Assembly (NCBI RefSeq): GCF_018320785.1
Contig: NC_054886.1
Coordinates: 9,857,207 to 9,921,206 of the forward strand
Reading direction: 5' to 3'
Length of the DNA: 64,000 nucleotides
Origin: Cheilinus undulatus
Taxonomy: Eukaryota > Chordata > Actinopteri > Labriformes > Labridae
The position numbers were made by a program, and so were the translations under genes. This document shows, piece after piece, positions 10,691-23,059 of the stretch; the stretch's first letter is position 1; the number at the start of each line of letters is the position of its first letter. The notes below the pieces were generated by a model that made no database searches, was not told the DNA's origin, and saw nothing but the letters and a program-made list of their open reading frames with translations.

Positions 10691-13415
10691 CAGTTTCCTG
10701 GATAACTTTCTTTCTTTTTTGTCTTTACTTTGGTTTCATAATCTTTTATTATCTGATTTTTGTTAATGTGCAGGATGATAGGTTAATATACCTTCAGTGC
10801 AATGTGTATGACAGAGTTGGTTAACATATCTGTGTGTTCAAGTATAGTTGTATTACCTTCTCTTGTTTTACTTGGAGCAAATGAGTGACTCTTGTAAAAG
10901 TGTTAATACTGTTCTGGAAACAATAAAAAAAAAAATCCAAATTGAGAAAAAAAAAGCATAAACCCAGACCCAACAAAACAATGTGTGATGAAATAGCAGT
11001 TTAATTTACCATCAACACAAATTATCCTGCCAATATGTAATATCTTTTATCAGCAAATATGTTTTAACAATAAACTGACGTCTTTGTGCGTAGTGGTCAT
11101 GATTTCAGAGTTGACACTGTCCCTGTGATTAATACCCTATGTTGTTTTAATATATCTAAATGATAACAATAATGGTCTATAATAATGCCCCAAACAGAGA
11201 ATCTTTCACCAGTCTTTCTTTCCCTCTTTCTGCAAACTTTTACATTCCAAGGATTATTAACCTATCTCTCTGTGAACAAAGGCTTGATCAAGATGGATTT
11301 AATATGGATAAATAAGAAATAATTAGCCTATTTATGTACACACTGAACATAGAAATTAACATGCAATATGACATAAAGAATACCACAAAATACTTAGAAA
11401 AAAGTTGTTTGCTATTGTGTTGTATTTTCTGAATGTGACCACATGGAGGCAGTGAGCGCTCATCATTTCATAAGCAGACTGAATTCACTGAAAACGGCCA
11501 CCAGCCTCCACTTACCTTCCCTCTACCATCACTGCATGATAAACTTCAGGTCATATTCAAAATAAAAAATAAAAAAATAATTGCTAAAAGAGTTTTAATT
11601 CATAGCTGATCATTTAAAAATACTTATTTTGATCACTGGACCCCAAATAATAGCCTGGGTAATTATTCAGCCTTTTGTTGTCAGATCCAAACAATCAGTA
11701 GTGTTGTGTTTTTTATTGTTACAGAGTACAACTGTCAGTTGTTTGGGGCATGAAGTCCAAGGTGCTGCTTCTTTATTCCTTGACTTTTTCTTGCAACTTT
11801 GGTTGCAAGAACTTTTCTTCAGGCATCCTGACACAGCTAGGCTTCAGCAATTACTGCTCAGTGCATCAATGTTTAAAATAATGCAAAAAAAGTGCCCTTT
11901 ATCTAGGTAAACATTGTAAGGGCCCTTTTAATTAACAGCTGATTATTTAAAACATATATATACTTTTTCAGTCACTGGGCCCAAAATAAAGCATGGATCT
12001 GCCAGGCCTTTTTGTCAGCCTTTAGGAGGACAAAATCTTGTAAAGAGTATGTGCCACATTTGAACATGAAGCTTGTGCCTGACTTTATTGTACTTCATAG
12101 TTTCAAAACAAAGCGGTGCTACCATGCTTATTCTGTAAACAAACATTTTGATAAGAAAAATTTATTGACGTGTTTTTTGTGACTTAATTGAGACAACACT
12201 ATACATGGTAAACACTGGCAACCAAAATATTAACACCATCTTGTTTTCTAACTCCCTGATGGGTTACGGCAGCAAATAGCGTACCAATGATATTCCAGGG
12301 GCGGAGCCAGTGATAGCTAGAGCCAAGCAGGTTTCTAACTATTTAACTCTAAATGTGTTACAACTTTGGGAGACTTTAGGATTATTTTTGCCCCTGTCCC
12401 TCAAACATCCTGAGTCCACCTCTGTATCTGTATGCTGATTATAACATCACAAATTAGTGAATGTGATGCAGACTAGTGAGGATGCTGATTTTAATCATGT
12501 TACAGTCTTTTCTGACAGTATTTTCACAGTAGTAGCAGTCATATGTTTTCTATTCTTGGTATTTTTGGTGTTTTAACTAGCTGAGCTTGTTCCCTTCCAT
12601 CTCCACCTCTTCGCCCTGATACAGACATTTCTGACCTCAGCAGAGAAACCATGACTAATGTTTGACGTCAGGGTTGCTATTTTACCTTTTTCGTACAGAC
12701 CTCTGCTGCAGTCTGAATTCTGAGTCCATGGATGTGTTTTTTTGGTTGTCTGAAATCCGTTTAGTTTCAGTACAGCCTGTTTTTGGACATGAATGTAGTC
12801 ATGAAACCGGAGAGATTTAGGTCTCCTTTTCATCCTGTTTTACTGCCGTGTTAATGTGTAACAGGCTCCAGTCAGGCTGTGATAAGGCGCTCTGTGAGTC
12901 TGGGACAACATGCACAGCTGGTGGTGGGCTGGTCACGTTTGAATCTCATACCAGTCATTCTCAGGCGTGCTCGTCTTTCAGCAGCCACTCACTCTCTCTC
13001 TTTCTCCTGACCTCTGCTCGCTCTCTGAGTCGTTCTCTCTCGTCTTCAGTCACTGTCAATCACTCAGACGCACACAGGAACACTTCCTCTTCTCTCTACC
13101 TCCTCTGTGGTCATTTTAAAGTCGGTTTCTTCATGTTTGGATGTCTCTGTCTTTATCCTTCCATCATTCCCAGCTTGCATCCTGAACTCCTCCATTTGTC
13201 CACATTTATTACTTTGTTTAGGTCCTTGGTTCTCAGCTGGGTTAGCCAGGACTCTAAAGTGGGTCACAGAGTCCATGATGAGTGCAAACTTAAAGCAAAA
13301 AGTAGGGATTTGCCCAATTACTGTAGTCTAGCCTTGTCCTCTGGTAGTCGGCTGCAGAATTCCTAGTCAGTCAAGTTATTTTAATATTTTAAACCATCTC
13401 AATCCCAGCTCTTCA
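10691..13415. other. Intergenic DNA without recognised features
   Basis: Mostly AT-rich unique sequence. A 172-codon open frame at 12848-13366 is serine/leucine-rich, has no family motif and no splice context, and was not called a gene. Confidence 0.4.
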
Positions 13416-13419
13416 TGTG

Positions 13420-14265
13420 CCAGCAAGGGCACTTTGTTAATTTTGTCCACTTAAAGAGAGCCACTGAGGATATTTTGTCAAATGTGTCCACTTTTGAGGG
13501 CCACTCTGTCAAATTTTGTGCGGTTAGAGGGCACAAAAAGGAGCGCTTTGTCCATTTTTTTCTATTTAAGGGCTCCAAAGAGGGAATTTTGTTAAACTAG
13601 TCCATTTAGAGAGCCCCAGTGAAGGCATTTTGTCAAATTTTGTTCACTTAAAGGGAACCAAAGAGGACATTGTGATCAAACTTGGCAACTTAGAGGGCAC
13701 CGGAAGGGACAATTTGTTAATTCTGTCCACTTAGAGGACATCAAAGTGTGTATTTTGTCAAAATATGTTCACTTAGTGGGCTTCAAAGAAGAATTTTTGT
13801 TAAATTTCACCACTTAGATTACACCAAAGATGACACTTTGTTAATTTTGTCCACTAAGACAGCACCAAAGAACCCAGTTTGTCCCATTTGTCCACTTAGA
13901 AAGCACCACCGGGGGAGTTTTGTCAGTTTTGGGATGCTTTGTTAATTCTGGTAAAGAAGAGAGTGTTGGACAATTTTTTTTTCCTTTTAGAGGACACCAA
14001 AGAAGGCATTTTGTAAAATATGGTCCACTGAAGCACACTAATAGAACTCTTTGTTATTTTTGTCCACTCAGAAAGCACCAAAGAGAGCATTTTGTTGGTT
14101 TTGTCCACATAGAGGGCACCAAAAAGGACCATTTGACAACTTTTTCAACTAAGGAGACAACAAAGACAGAACTTAGTTACTTTTTTCTATTTGAAGGTTT
14201 CCAAAGAGGGCACTCGGGCCAATTTGATGGCACCAAAGAGGGCACTTCAAATTTTTCTACTTCAG
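13420..14265. repeat. 42-bp minisatellite, array 2
   Basis: About twenty diverged units of the same family as 4745-5160, with the core GAGGGCACCAAAGAGGGCA followed by TTTTGTCAAATTTTGTCCAC. Units vary around 42 bp and more indels have accumulated than in array 1. Open frames in several registers on both strands are a by-product. Confidence 0.88.
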
Positions 14266-15392
14266 TCAGGAACACTGCAAAGTGGATCTACACTTTTACT
14301 TGGCAGAAAAGGCTAAGATGCTCCCTGGGTGAGTCAAGCAGCATGCTTCAACTTTGACAAGAAACCCCAAGTAGATAGATACATTTCTGACAATGTGTAC
14401 TGAATACAATGAAATTAGTTCACAAGCAATTAATCCATAGAGGCATGTATCTGAATATGAGGGTGCAACAAGCTTTATGTTGTAAAGGAGGAGGCTGGGG
14501 TGGAGGAAGTTTAGCTTTGCCAGCAGCAGCAGCATTAGTGAGGATTAGTGTGAAGGATATAATTAGGATCAGCTGGACATCAGCTGATCACGGCTGGGTT
14601 TATGACTGCTGTGTTGATTGCCCACCTCCTGCCCCACCCATAAGTCCACCAGGAATAGAGGTGGGCTCTGAGGTCCACCCTTACCTAATGGTAAAACTGC
14701 CTTTGATCACAGGATAAATGGCTTTGTTACTGGTCTGTTCACACTGTTAACGTAACCTAAAAGAGGCTCGTACCATTTTAAAGAAGAGGGTGGGGTGTTA
14801 CTTTTTGAAACAGGCTACATTTTTACTCATGCAACATGAAATAAAATGTGTCTTGCACTATTGGCCCCCTGTACAGCTGGGGCCCCCACAAAGCTCTCCC
14901 TTTCTCCCTAATGGACCGCCTTGGTCTGAGAAATGATTGAATATGAACTTTTGTATATGACAGAAGGAAACAGGAACCCAACCATGTTTCTACAGCCCAC
15001 TGGGGGGAAAAACAGGAGGATGTGAGAGGAAGAGAGGCAGATCTCGGAGGAAGGAGAGATGGACAAAGAGCGTGGGAAAGTGTGATGTCACTGCGTCTGC
15101 TGGGACTGGAGATAAAGAAAACAGAAAAGTTTGGTGGGAAGAGTCTCCAGAGAACAGGTCAGTGATCCTCAGGAACTAATGAAGACATTATGAACACATT
15201 ATTTAATTCTTTTCATAGATTTACCTCAAATTAAATCTGTGAACCAAATTAGTGCTGTATTCTAAACAAATACCAACCTTCCAGGGACATCTGGCTCTTC
15301 TGATTGGTCTGAACTGATGACATCGTCACAGAGGCATGTGGGTCAGTTAAAGAGAATGAATATTCACTCTCATTATCAGGATGCTTCTGTTT
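14266..15392. other. Intergenic DNA; possible isolated exon-like block near 15.0-15.16 kb
   Basis: Mostly unremarkable. A purine-rich block ending in AACAG|GTCAGT (about 15158) looks like an exon end, but there is no recognised protein and no paired acceptor. Confidence 0.25.
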
Positions 15393-15400
15393 ATCTAGAT

Positions 15401-16175
15401 CAGTGATACTCAACCTGTGGCTCTCGAGCCACATGTGGCTCTTTTGAGATAATTTTTAATGCTGAAATATTATTCCCTAGAAAACCTTACAGGAAACACT
15501 GGCCTCAACAATCATCCATTGAAAGTAATATAAATCAGTTTGTTTCCCACTCTTACACAGTAGGCTCTAACTGTCAGACATAATTGTCAACCTTTATCTT
15601 TTGTCTTTATATTTCCATTGCCCTTATTTGCAGTTTTTTTGCAACTTTTATTACATTTTTACTGCTTTTAGCCCATTTATGCCACTTCTTTTGGTCACTT
15701 TTCATCCATTTGTGATACTTTTATCCTACTTTTTGTAATTTTTCACCCCTTTTTGCCACTTCTCCCCATTTAAGCTGCCTTTTGCAATAATATGCCACTT
15801 TTTGCCCATTATCCCACCTTGTTGCTGATTTTTGCCCATTCTATTCACTCTTAACTCATTTCTTGCCAAATTTTTGCCACCTGTAACTCATTTTTGGGTC
15901 ACTTCTCACCCGATTTTGCCACTTTTTCTCCCCCTTTTGCCTCTTTTCTCTTAGTGTTTGCCACTTTTCAACCATTTATGCCACATTTTTTGTTATTTTT
16001 CAACCATTTTTGACACTTTTATCCTACTTTTTGCAATTTTTTTTGCCCCTTTTTGCCACTTCTACCCCCTTTAAGCTGCCTTTTGCAATAAAACCTTTCA
16101 TCACTCAGATTGAGGCTTTTGCAAATGTGTTTTCAACAATTTGGCTCTTTGGTAAAGCAGGGTTCACTAACACTG
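15401..16175. mobile_element. hAT-like non-autonomous element with internal T-rich array
   Basis: The ends CAGTGATACTCAACC (15401) and the complement of GGTTCACTAACACTG (to 16175) form imperfect terminal inverted repeats starting CAGTG. They are flanked by near-identical 8-bp copies, ATCTAGAT (15393-15400) and ATATAGAT (16176-16183), the target-site length of hAT transposons. Just inside the left end is the 16-bp palindrome GAGCCACATGTGGCTC (15426-15441). The interior from about 15600 to 16090 is a T-rich GCCACTTTT-type array. No transposase is present. Confidence 0.75.
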
Positions 16176-16459
16176 ATATAGATGCTTCTCTTGTCTCTTG
16201 AGTGTCACTGCGTCTCCTGTGAGTTTGTGTTAAAATCAGGTCGTCTACACAGTAACTGGTCACTGAACCTGAAAATACACACATGACCACACAGAAAATG
16301 CCTCCAACTCAGGGGAATACTTGAAGCTGCAGTGGTCTAACATGCAAACAATTATAATGCACTATGAAAAAAAATGCTCTCCTTAGAGCTCACATCAGCC
16401 TGGTGAGAAACAAAAGTCTCACAAATAACATTGAAATTATAATTTCAAACCAATAAAAC

Positions 16460-16533
16460 TAAGGCTGTCAAAGAAATCGAACTCTCAATAGTCATATACA
16501 GTTAATCTCAATTTAAACACATTTTAACATTTA
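16460..16533. mobile_element. hAT MITE end fragment
   Basis: AAGGCTGTCAAAGAAATCGA resembles the AGGGCTGTCAA terminus of the complete MITE at 17768-18118. It is cut off where the Tc1-type relic begins. Confidence 0.45.
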
Positions 16534-17570
16534 CAACCCCCATTCCAGAAAAGTTGGGACGCTGTGTGAAATGTAAATAAAAACAATGACTGTCAAATCT
16601 CAAAAAGTCATATTTTATTACAACAGATCATTAAAAAAACATATCAGATTTTGAAACTGAGACATTTTACCATTTCATGAAAATGTTATCTCTTTTTGAA
16701 TTTGATGGTGACAAAAAGTCTCAAAATAGTTGGGACGGGGCAACAAAAGGCTGGGAAAGTAAGTGGGACTGATGAAAAACAGCTGGAGGAGCATTTTGTA
16801 TCTAATTAGGTTAATTGACAACAGGTCAGTAAGATAACTGGGCGTTTTAGAGAAGCAGAGTCTCTCAGAAGTAAAGATGTGCAGTGGTTCACTGGTCTGT
16901 GAGAAACTGTGTCTGAAAATTGTGGAACAATTTCAGAAAAATGTTCCTCAACGTAAAAAAAGGGAAGACTTTGTGTATCACACCATCTACAGTCCATAAT
17001 GTCATCAAAAGATTCAGAGAATCTGGAGGAATCTCTGAGAGCAAGGGACAAGGTTGAAGGCACTCTCACAGGACACTTCATTAAAAACAAGCATGACTCT
17101 ATACTGGAAATCACTGCATGGACTCAGGAACACTTCCAGCAATCATCGTCTGTCAGCACATTTGGCCAAGCCATCCATAAATGACAGTTAAAGCTAGATC
17201 AAGGAGAGAAGAAGCCATATGTGAACAGGAGCCAGAAACACCACCATCTTCTCTGTGCAGAAGCTCATTTAAAAAATGGACTGAGGTGATATGGAAAACT
17301 GTTCTGTGGTCAGAGGACTCAAACTTTGAAAGATGCTGCGCCCTGAGGGACCAGCCAGCTTGTTATCCTGGCACAGTCCTAAAGCCTGCATCTCTGATGG
17401 AATGGGATTGCATTAGTGCCTGTGGCGTAGGCAGCTTACACATCTGGAAAGACGCTATCAATGCTGAAAGTAGATCAGGTTTTAGAGCAGTGCCATCCTG
17501 AGAGCGTCTCTTTCATGGAAGGCCTTGACTATTTCAGCAACACAGTGCTAAACCACATACCTCATTAAGG
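16534..17570 (+). pseudogene. Tc1/mariner-type element relic, 5' part (copy 1)
   Basis: It starts after a TA with CAACCCCCATTCCAGAAAAG followed by TTGGGACGCTGTGTG, the terminal sequence of a common fish Tc1-like family. The degraded transposase region follows: the helix-turn-helix portion (ATCATCAAAAGATTCAGAG on the family consensus), then CATGGACTCAGGAACACTTCC, TGGACTGAGG and CTGTTCTGTGGTCAGA. An internal block is deleted after GGGACAAGGTTGAAGG. Similarity stops near GCTAAACCACATACC (about 17563), so the catalytic C-terminal third and the right terminus are missing. Stops and frameshifts make it non-functional. Confidence 0.85.
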
Positions 17571-17767
17571 TCAATAATTAAGATAAAAGATTTAATGACA
17601 TATTGTGTCACTTATAAACTATCACAGACATCATGTTCTTCATCTATATCTATAGCCATTTTATTAAGGTTAACTGCAGTATTCTCCATAAAGCCAAAAG
17701 TTATTTTTAATTTTGTTGATTTCATTGCCTGGGCGTCATAATTTCAATAATCTGCAGGTGTGTTTAT

Positions 17768-18118
17768 TAGGGCTGTCAAGATTAATTGAGTTAATTGTGA
17801 TTAACCATGTCCACCATTAGTGCACTAATTTTTCTTAATTGCAATTATTCTTGTGCTTTATTGTCCCTTTCATTACACTTTGGTTAAGGCATGTCAGCAT
17901 CTCCCTGCAGCCACAGTGATGTAAAAACAGTCAACAGGAACAGGAAGTCATTTACCCCTAGTTTAAGACAGTATAAAAATAAAAACAGCACAAAAACCGT
18001 TTAAAATGCAAAAAAGTGGAATTGTAAAATGCAATGAAAAGGGTGCGATTAATCACGATTAACTACAGAAATTTTGGAATGAATCATGATTAAAGATTTA
18101 AATCTTTTGACAGCCCTA
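17768..18118. mobile_element. hAT-type MITE with perfect 8-bp target duplication
   Basis: A 351-bp element with terminal inverted repeats TAGGGCTGTCAA (left) and TTGACAGCCCTA (right). It is flanked by identical GTGTTTAT at 17760-17767 and 18119-18126. Inner sequence repeats AATTGTGATTAA-like words near both ends. There is no coding capacity. A partial sister copy lies at 63863-64000. Confidence 0.92.
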
Positions 18119-18126
18119 GTGTTTAT

Positions 18127-19140
18127 CGTTGGCATTCTTTTCCCTAGATTCTCAACCATTTGGGTCCTTGCTTCTGTCAGTCCTTATAAAAAGTATAAGA
18201 CAGCTGTGATCAGAGTATTTTTACTAACACCAACAGCTTCATTCTTGCTTGTTGTAGAAAAGGTAAAGACAGAAGTGTTTTGAAACATCACCCTCAGTTC
18301 TTGACCCCATTTTTTTGGTCTCTTAAGACAGAGCGATACCCCCTTTCAGGATGTTGGTGATGTCTGTTGCCTAAAAAGCAGGCCAACCAAAGTTAAGTTA
18401 CGCTGACAGACCTAGGGTAAACTCTGAATTATGCATGTATCAGGAAAGAGGAGTATTTCACACAGCGGTCCTATAATTATCATAATGTTCTTTTGTTCAC
18501 TTTATTGGTCTTTACGATGGAGAAATAAAAGAGCAGACGAAGCAGTATCACAGCATCATCATGAGTGGGGGAGGATTTATAGCTCCATTATAATCTGATA
18601 GAAATACAGTGGAGCTGGTCCAGTTAACCAGAGACTGTTAATGGATTTTTACCAGAGCATGCAGTGAAAGTTAACCCCCCACTCATGCTGGTCGCAGCTG
18701 GGCCGCTACTCAGACAGGACTTTGACAGATGGTCCAATGGGAGGCTGCAGAGGGAGGGAGGGAGAAGACCAGGGTGAAAGAAAAGGATGGAGGGAGGATG
18801 GAGAGGAGGGGACAATGCTAATGCATGCACAAGTGTAGGAGGGGAGTCATCTGCTCCTGAAAGAATAGTAGAATAAGAATCAGGGCTGAAGAGCTCTCTG
18901 GAGGCTCTGCAGGCCTGCTGACGCTGCACTAACTCATACAGGGATAGAGAGCAACAAAGCTGTCTGGACTAGGGCTGGGCAGCATGGAGCAAAAACTAAA
19001 ACAAGATATTTTACACATAAATTATTATATCTGGAGATTTTTTTTCCACAAAAATGGTATCAAATGATAAAATCACCATTATTTAAAGATCAATGGCAAA
19101 AAAAGAGAAACTTCATGATCTTCACTCAGATTTTAACCAG
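18127..19140. other. Intergenic DNA
   Basis: No gene recognised. GGGCTGGGCAGCATGG at about 18972 resembles the left end of the TAGGGCTGGGCAAT hAT family, but no right end is visible. Confidence 0.35.
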
Positions 19141-19144
19141 AAGA

Positions 19145-20345
19145 GTGAGTAAAGTTGCACAAGCATGTTGGCAACATTTGGAAACCCTCACTTCTTGCCA
19201 GCTCTAGACATGTTGTCAAATGTTGGCAACTGGCTAGGTGGAAGTTAGCTACTTTAACAGTTTTTAATTAGTAAAATTACAGGGAAACTCCTGTAAATTA
19301 TCAAAATTGAACAAAAACATTGGCAACATTTGGAAAAAATGGTTGGAACTGGTGGAATGCAAAGGAAATATGTATTTGAAAGCGGCAAATGCTGCAAAAT
19401 TCTACCTACTTTTTGATAAGTTGCCAACATAATTGTGCAATTTATTGGTGCTGGCCTGCAATTTTTGATAATAAAAAAAAAAAAAATATGGCAGTCACCG
19501 CTCACATTTGGCAACACTTGAAAGACAGGAGGTGGAACTGAAGAGGAATGCTCCTTGATATTTTCAGACTTTTCCAAAAGTTGCCAATGTATTTGTGCAA
19601 TTAAAAAAATGCACTGAATTATTTTTGCATTATTGCTAATCAGTGTTGCCAAGTCACACTTTGCAAGTTAGCAACAATCGTAATATATATATTACAATTT
19701 TTGAAAATCAAAAACTATGAATGATGCAAATTTCCATTTATGTTTCCAAAAGTTGCCAATGTATTTCTGCAATTTAGGCAGTGCACAGGAGTGTTCCAGC
19801 CATTTTTGATCAAAAAAGATACTAAATATTCCCAGATTGCTCCTTCAAGTTGGCAACATTTGGAAAAATGGATGGAACTAAAGACAAGTGGTCCTTGACA
19901 TTTCCACGAACATTGCCAATGTAATAGTGCAATTTAGGCTGCAAGAGTTTGCCTGTGTTAGTACCAATTTCAAACAGTCATTATTGCCAGCTTGCTCTTC
20001 TGCAAAAGTGGGTGTAACTGTCAAGGAACAAGGGATTTTTTTTGCTTTATTTATGATTTTTAAAAAATTATATGGCAAATTTCCACTCACTTCTCAAAAA
20101 GTTGCCAATGTATTTGCACAGTTCAGACAGTGTGCAGGATGTTGCCAGTAATTATTTGATAACTAGAAATAATGTATGTTGCCAACTCATCCCTCATCAC
20201 TTGGAAATTTCTGGAAAAGTTTTCATATTTCAGCAAATTAGGTAGCTTGCAGAAGTTTGCCTGCAATTTTTGATAACAAACAATAAACATTACCAGTTGC
20301 TCTTGTCAGTTGGGAACATTTGAAAAGTTGGTGTAACTGGACACA
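19145..20345. repeat. GTTGGCAAC-family array 1
   Basis: Degenerate units of roughly 200 bp or less carry GTTGGCAACATTTGGAAAA, TTTCCAAAAGTTGCCAATG, TGCAATTTAGGCAGTGCA and CTGCAATTTTTGATAA in recurring order. Sense and antisense versions of the same word alternate, so units can fold on themselves. ORFs here are fragmentary and uninformative. Confidence 0.85.
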
Positions 20346-21500
20346 TATGCATATTCAGATATAGGCAGACTCACTATTGTTTCAGTCTTTATGTATGTGA
20401 AACCATTAATCTGTATTTTAATGTCTTAATTCCATCGTAAAGATCATCCTAACAAACCTAATTAAGCTGACAGAAGCTCCATTCATTACAAACGGGACTA
20501 TAATTGGATCACCTGGCTGTTAACTCATTAAGCACCGAGTTCTCTGATTGGTTCATGTTTACTTCTCCTTATCAGTCCTTCCCTGATCGGCTAAACGTGT
20601 AACGTGTACCCAGAGATCCCGCCCACAAAACCTGTCAATCAAAAATACTCCCGTTCTGACCACGCCCCCTCTCCGCCTCGCCTCCCCGCGGTCGCTGGCT
20701 GCACCCTTCCGAAACCTCATGCAGCACAGGTAGAAAGGAGATAGAGTTCATACGATTTCCGGTTTGTACTTTCAAAATAAAACTGCTTTGGAACGATGGC
20801 AGTAGTTTAAAGGGTGTCTTGAAAATATTTTTCATTTTAGCCTGATATTTATTGGTATTTATTTAGCTATATTTAGTTAACCATCACTGTAATGTCACCA
20901 TGTCATTAACTGTATTTTTCTGTCTTTAAACAATTAAGATAGCATCAAATAAGTAACCACTATGTTTCCTGCAATATTCTGCATTTTTTCTCTAAATTAA
21001 TTATCAAGAGTACGCCCAAAAGTTTACAGAATGGAATTATTGTATCTGTTGTGTTTTAATGTTTTGAATTAAGCCTTTAAAGCACATAATAACAATTGAA
21101 ACCAAATTAAAATATAGGTAACTTAAATAGGAATAGCAATAAACAAACCAAATCAGCAACACCTGTTTAAATAATATATTAATGATGTAGTACTATTATG
21201 CAAGGCTGATGATATTAAGCTATGCTAGCTTTACCAGCTGATATCATGGTGTTGTTTCTTTGTACTTTTCTTTCCTTTTAGTCTAAAGCTCTTGCTGCTA
21301 AAATATTAACAAGCAAACATTTTGGTATTTTTTCAATATTAGTTTTTAGTTTATATTTACATCTGTATGTACATCTAAACCTCAAAATTTGTGTATTAAC
21401 TTGCTGATTTGTATAGCTCCGTTTGAAACTTTCTTCAATACACTTAAAGGTCCGATGAAAAAAAGGGAAAGTGCTACTGAAAAATACAGCTTTTTAAAAA
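20346..21500. other. AT-rich intergenic DNA apart from the CpG patch
   Basis: Nothing recognised other than the GC-rich stretch at 20595-20735, which is listed separately. Confidence 0.4.
20595..20735 (+). promoter_or_regulatory. CpG- and GC-rich patch, possible promoter
   Basis: Within AT-rich surroundings this stretch is rich in CCGCCC, CACGCCCCC and CCGCGG-like words and CpG pairs. It ends with a donor-like CACAG|GTAGAA at about 20729. It lies 1.7 kb upstream of the LRCH-like first exon and could be an alternative start for that gene. There is no coding evidence. Confidence 0.25.
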
Positions 21501-21504
21501 AAAA

Positions 21505-21870
21505 TTCTCACTTAAACCTCATAATTCTGACTTTTTCTTCAAATTTTAAGATTATCATCAGAATTCTGAGATTGTAGACAGAATTTTGACAAAAAGTAGG
21601 GTTTTGGATTTAAGTCAGATTTATGAGGAAAAAAGTCAGAATATGCTAATTAAGTCAGAACTTTGAGATCAAGGGTAAGAATCCTGAGTTTAAATCAAAG
21701 TGCTGAGATTCAAGACAAAATTCTGAAATTCAAATCAGAAATGAGGAAAAAAGTCCTGAGATTAACGTCGAATTATGGCGTTTTCCTACTGAATTATGAC
21801 TTACTCTGACTTTACTTCTGATCTTAATCCCAGATTTATCTGACTTAAATCTCAAAATCTGGGGAAATAA
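21505..21870. repeat. About 21-bp CAGAATTCTGAG minisatellite, array 2
   Basis: Diverged units such as ATCAGAATTCTGAGATTG and AAGTCAGAACTTTGAGAT match the array at 10195-10690. It ends about 530 bp upstream of the LRCH-like ATG. Confidence 0.8.
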
Positions 21871-22189
21871 TCACGTCTAAAAAACAAGCTTTGGACAGTA
21901 ATGATGAATTAATGACTAAACACAGCAAATTTATATCAAATTGTGAGAATTTATACAAAACTGACATCAAAATAATCAAACCCCTCATGAGTAGTCCCTT
22001 CGTTTTGTGAATCAGGTTAGATTTTTAATCACATCATTTTTGTATCTTTCAGTTTTTGTTATTTTTTACCTCAAACTTTTGTCGTTATAGGTTTTCCGTT
22101 CATAAAGATATTTTATTTTTGTGGAAACACATCAATTTCCTGTACTCCTGTTGTGAAACTTGTGAGCTTGACGTAACTTCCTGAAAGAT

Positions 22190-22403
22190 TGACAGCTTGA
22201 GCCGCTCTCTTTAGTGAGGAAACGAGAGCACCCGTTGTGTGAGGAACGCAATCACAACTCACGGCGTTAACGGATTTTCTGGATTAATTTTTGTACTTTT
22301 GGAGAAGTTTACCAGGAAGGACCCTCGGGTTGGAGTTTACTAGAATCAGCGGGGAATGAGAGTGGAGCGGACGCCTCGAACAAAGTAACCGAGGAGGAGG
22401 TAG
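22190..22403 (+). promoter_or_regulatory. CpG-rich 5' UTR / promoter of the LRCH-like gene
   Basis: Directly upstream of the LRCH-like ATG, the composition changes from AT-rich to CpG-containing (AACGAGAGCACCCG, ACGGCGTTAACGG, GAGCGGACGCC). The CpG density continues through the exon to about 22580. This is the pattern of a CpG-island promoter with a short 5' UTR. No TATA box or exact start site can be assigned. Confidence 0.5.
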
Positions 22404-22575
22404 ATGGCTGCTGGGGATGGAGCCCAGCTGCCGGCCACCGTAGCGGCCAGCCGGAGCGTGGAGAAGGCGCTGGAGGAGGCTGCTGCTAGCGGGGCTCTCA
22501 ACTTATCCAACCGAAAACTGAAGGAGTTTCCCCGCAGCGCCAAGAACTACGATCTATCCGACATTACCCACGCAG
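22404..22575 (+). CDS. lrch4: First coding exon of an LRCH-family gene (LRCH4-like), partial
   Basis: Leucine-rich repeat and calponin-homology proteins are membrane/cytoskeleton-associated scaffolds. LRCH4 is a membrane-anchored member linked to Toll-like receptor signalling. This exon gives 57 codons plus one base and ends in a consensus donor (GCAG|GTTAGT, GT at 22576-22577). The start is well supported, because the codon just before the ATG is an in-frame TAG (22401-22403) and +4 is G. After a short Ala-rich leader comes RSVEKALEEAAASGALNLS, then NRKLKEFPR and YDLSDITHA. This is the family signature preceding the first leucine-rich repeat. LNLSNRKLK and YDLSDIT resemble LRCH4 more than LRCH1, 2 or 3. 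The leucine-rich repeats and calponin-homology domain lie on exons not found in this window. Family call firm; paralogue call moderate. Confidence 0.8.
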
Positions 22576-23059
22576 GTTAGTTCTCCTTTTCACTCTTTTA
22601 TTGAAGTTAGAAAGCAGCGGGACCGAGCGTGGCTATTATGACGAGAACAGCCTTTTGTTTTATCGACACCTGCCCCTTTCTTCTACCGGGGAAGGCGTCT
22701 CTGCAGAACCCCGACTCCATTTAGGGACTGGTCCAGAAACCGTTTACTTTTCACTGTCACAGCTAGGAAGTGGAGGGTCTAGGTTTCTTTATTTATACAT
22801 GGTTTCAGTGTTCAGTCAGGGATATGTATTCTCCTTCAAAGCAAAGATGTTATATTTATAAATTACCGTGTAACGGTTGTCTTCCTGGATCAGGCCTGTA
22901 GAGAGTCTGTTTGGAAATCTAAATCCAGATTTTAGATGGAACTCCCTGGATGGTGGTCTGAAGAAGGCATCTTTAGTGACTGTTAAATAACCTCTGTACT
23001 TTTATCAGGTTAAACAGCGCCAAACTAGACATATAGGAACTATTACTTTAAAGTTAAAC

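Noticed and set aside
12848..13366. 172-codon plus-strand ORF
   Set aside because: Serine/leucine-rich, with no recognisable domain, no splice or promoter context, and overlapping open frames on both strands.
22346..22543. Minus-strand ORF over LRCH exon 1
   Set aside because: Antisense shadow of a CpG-rich coding exon.
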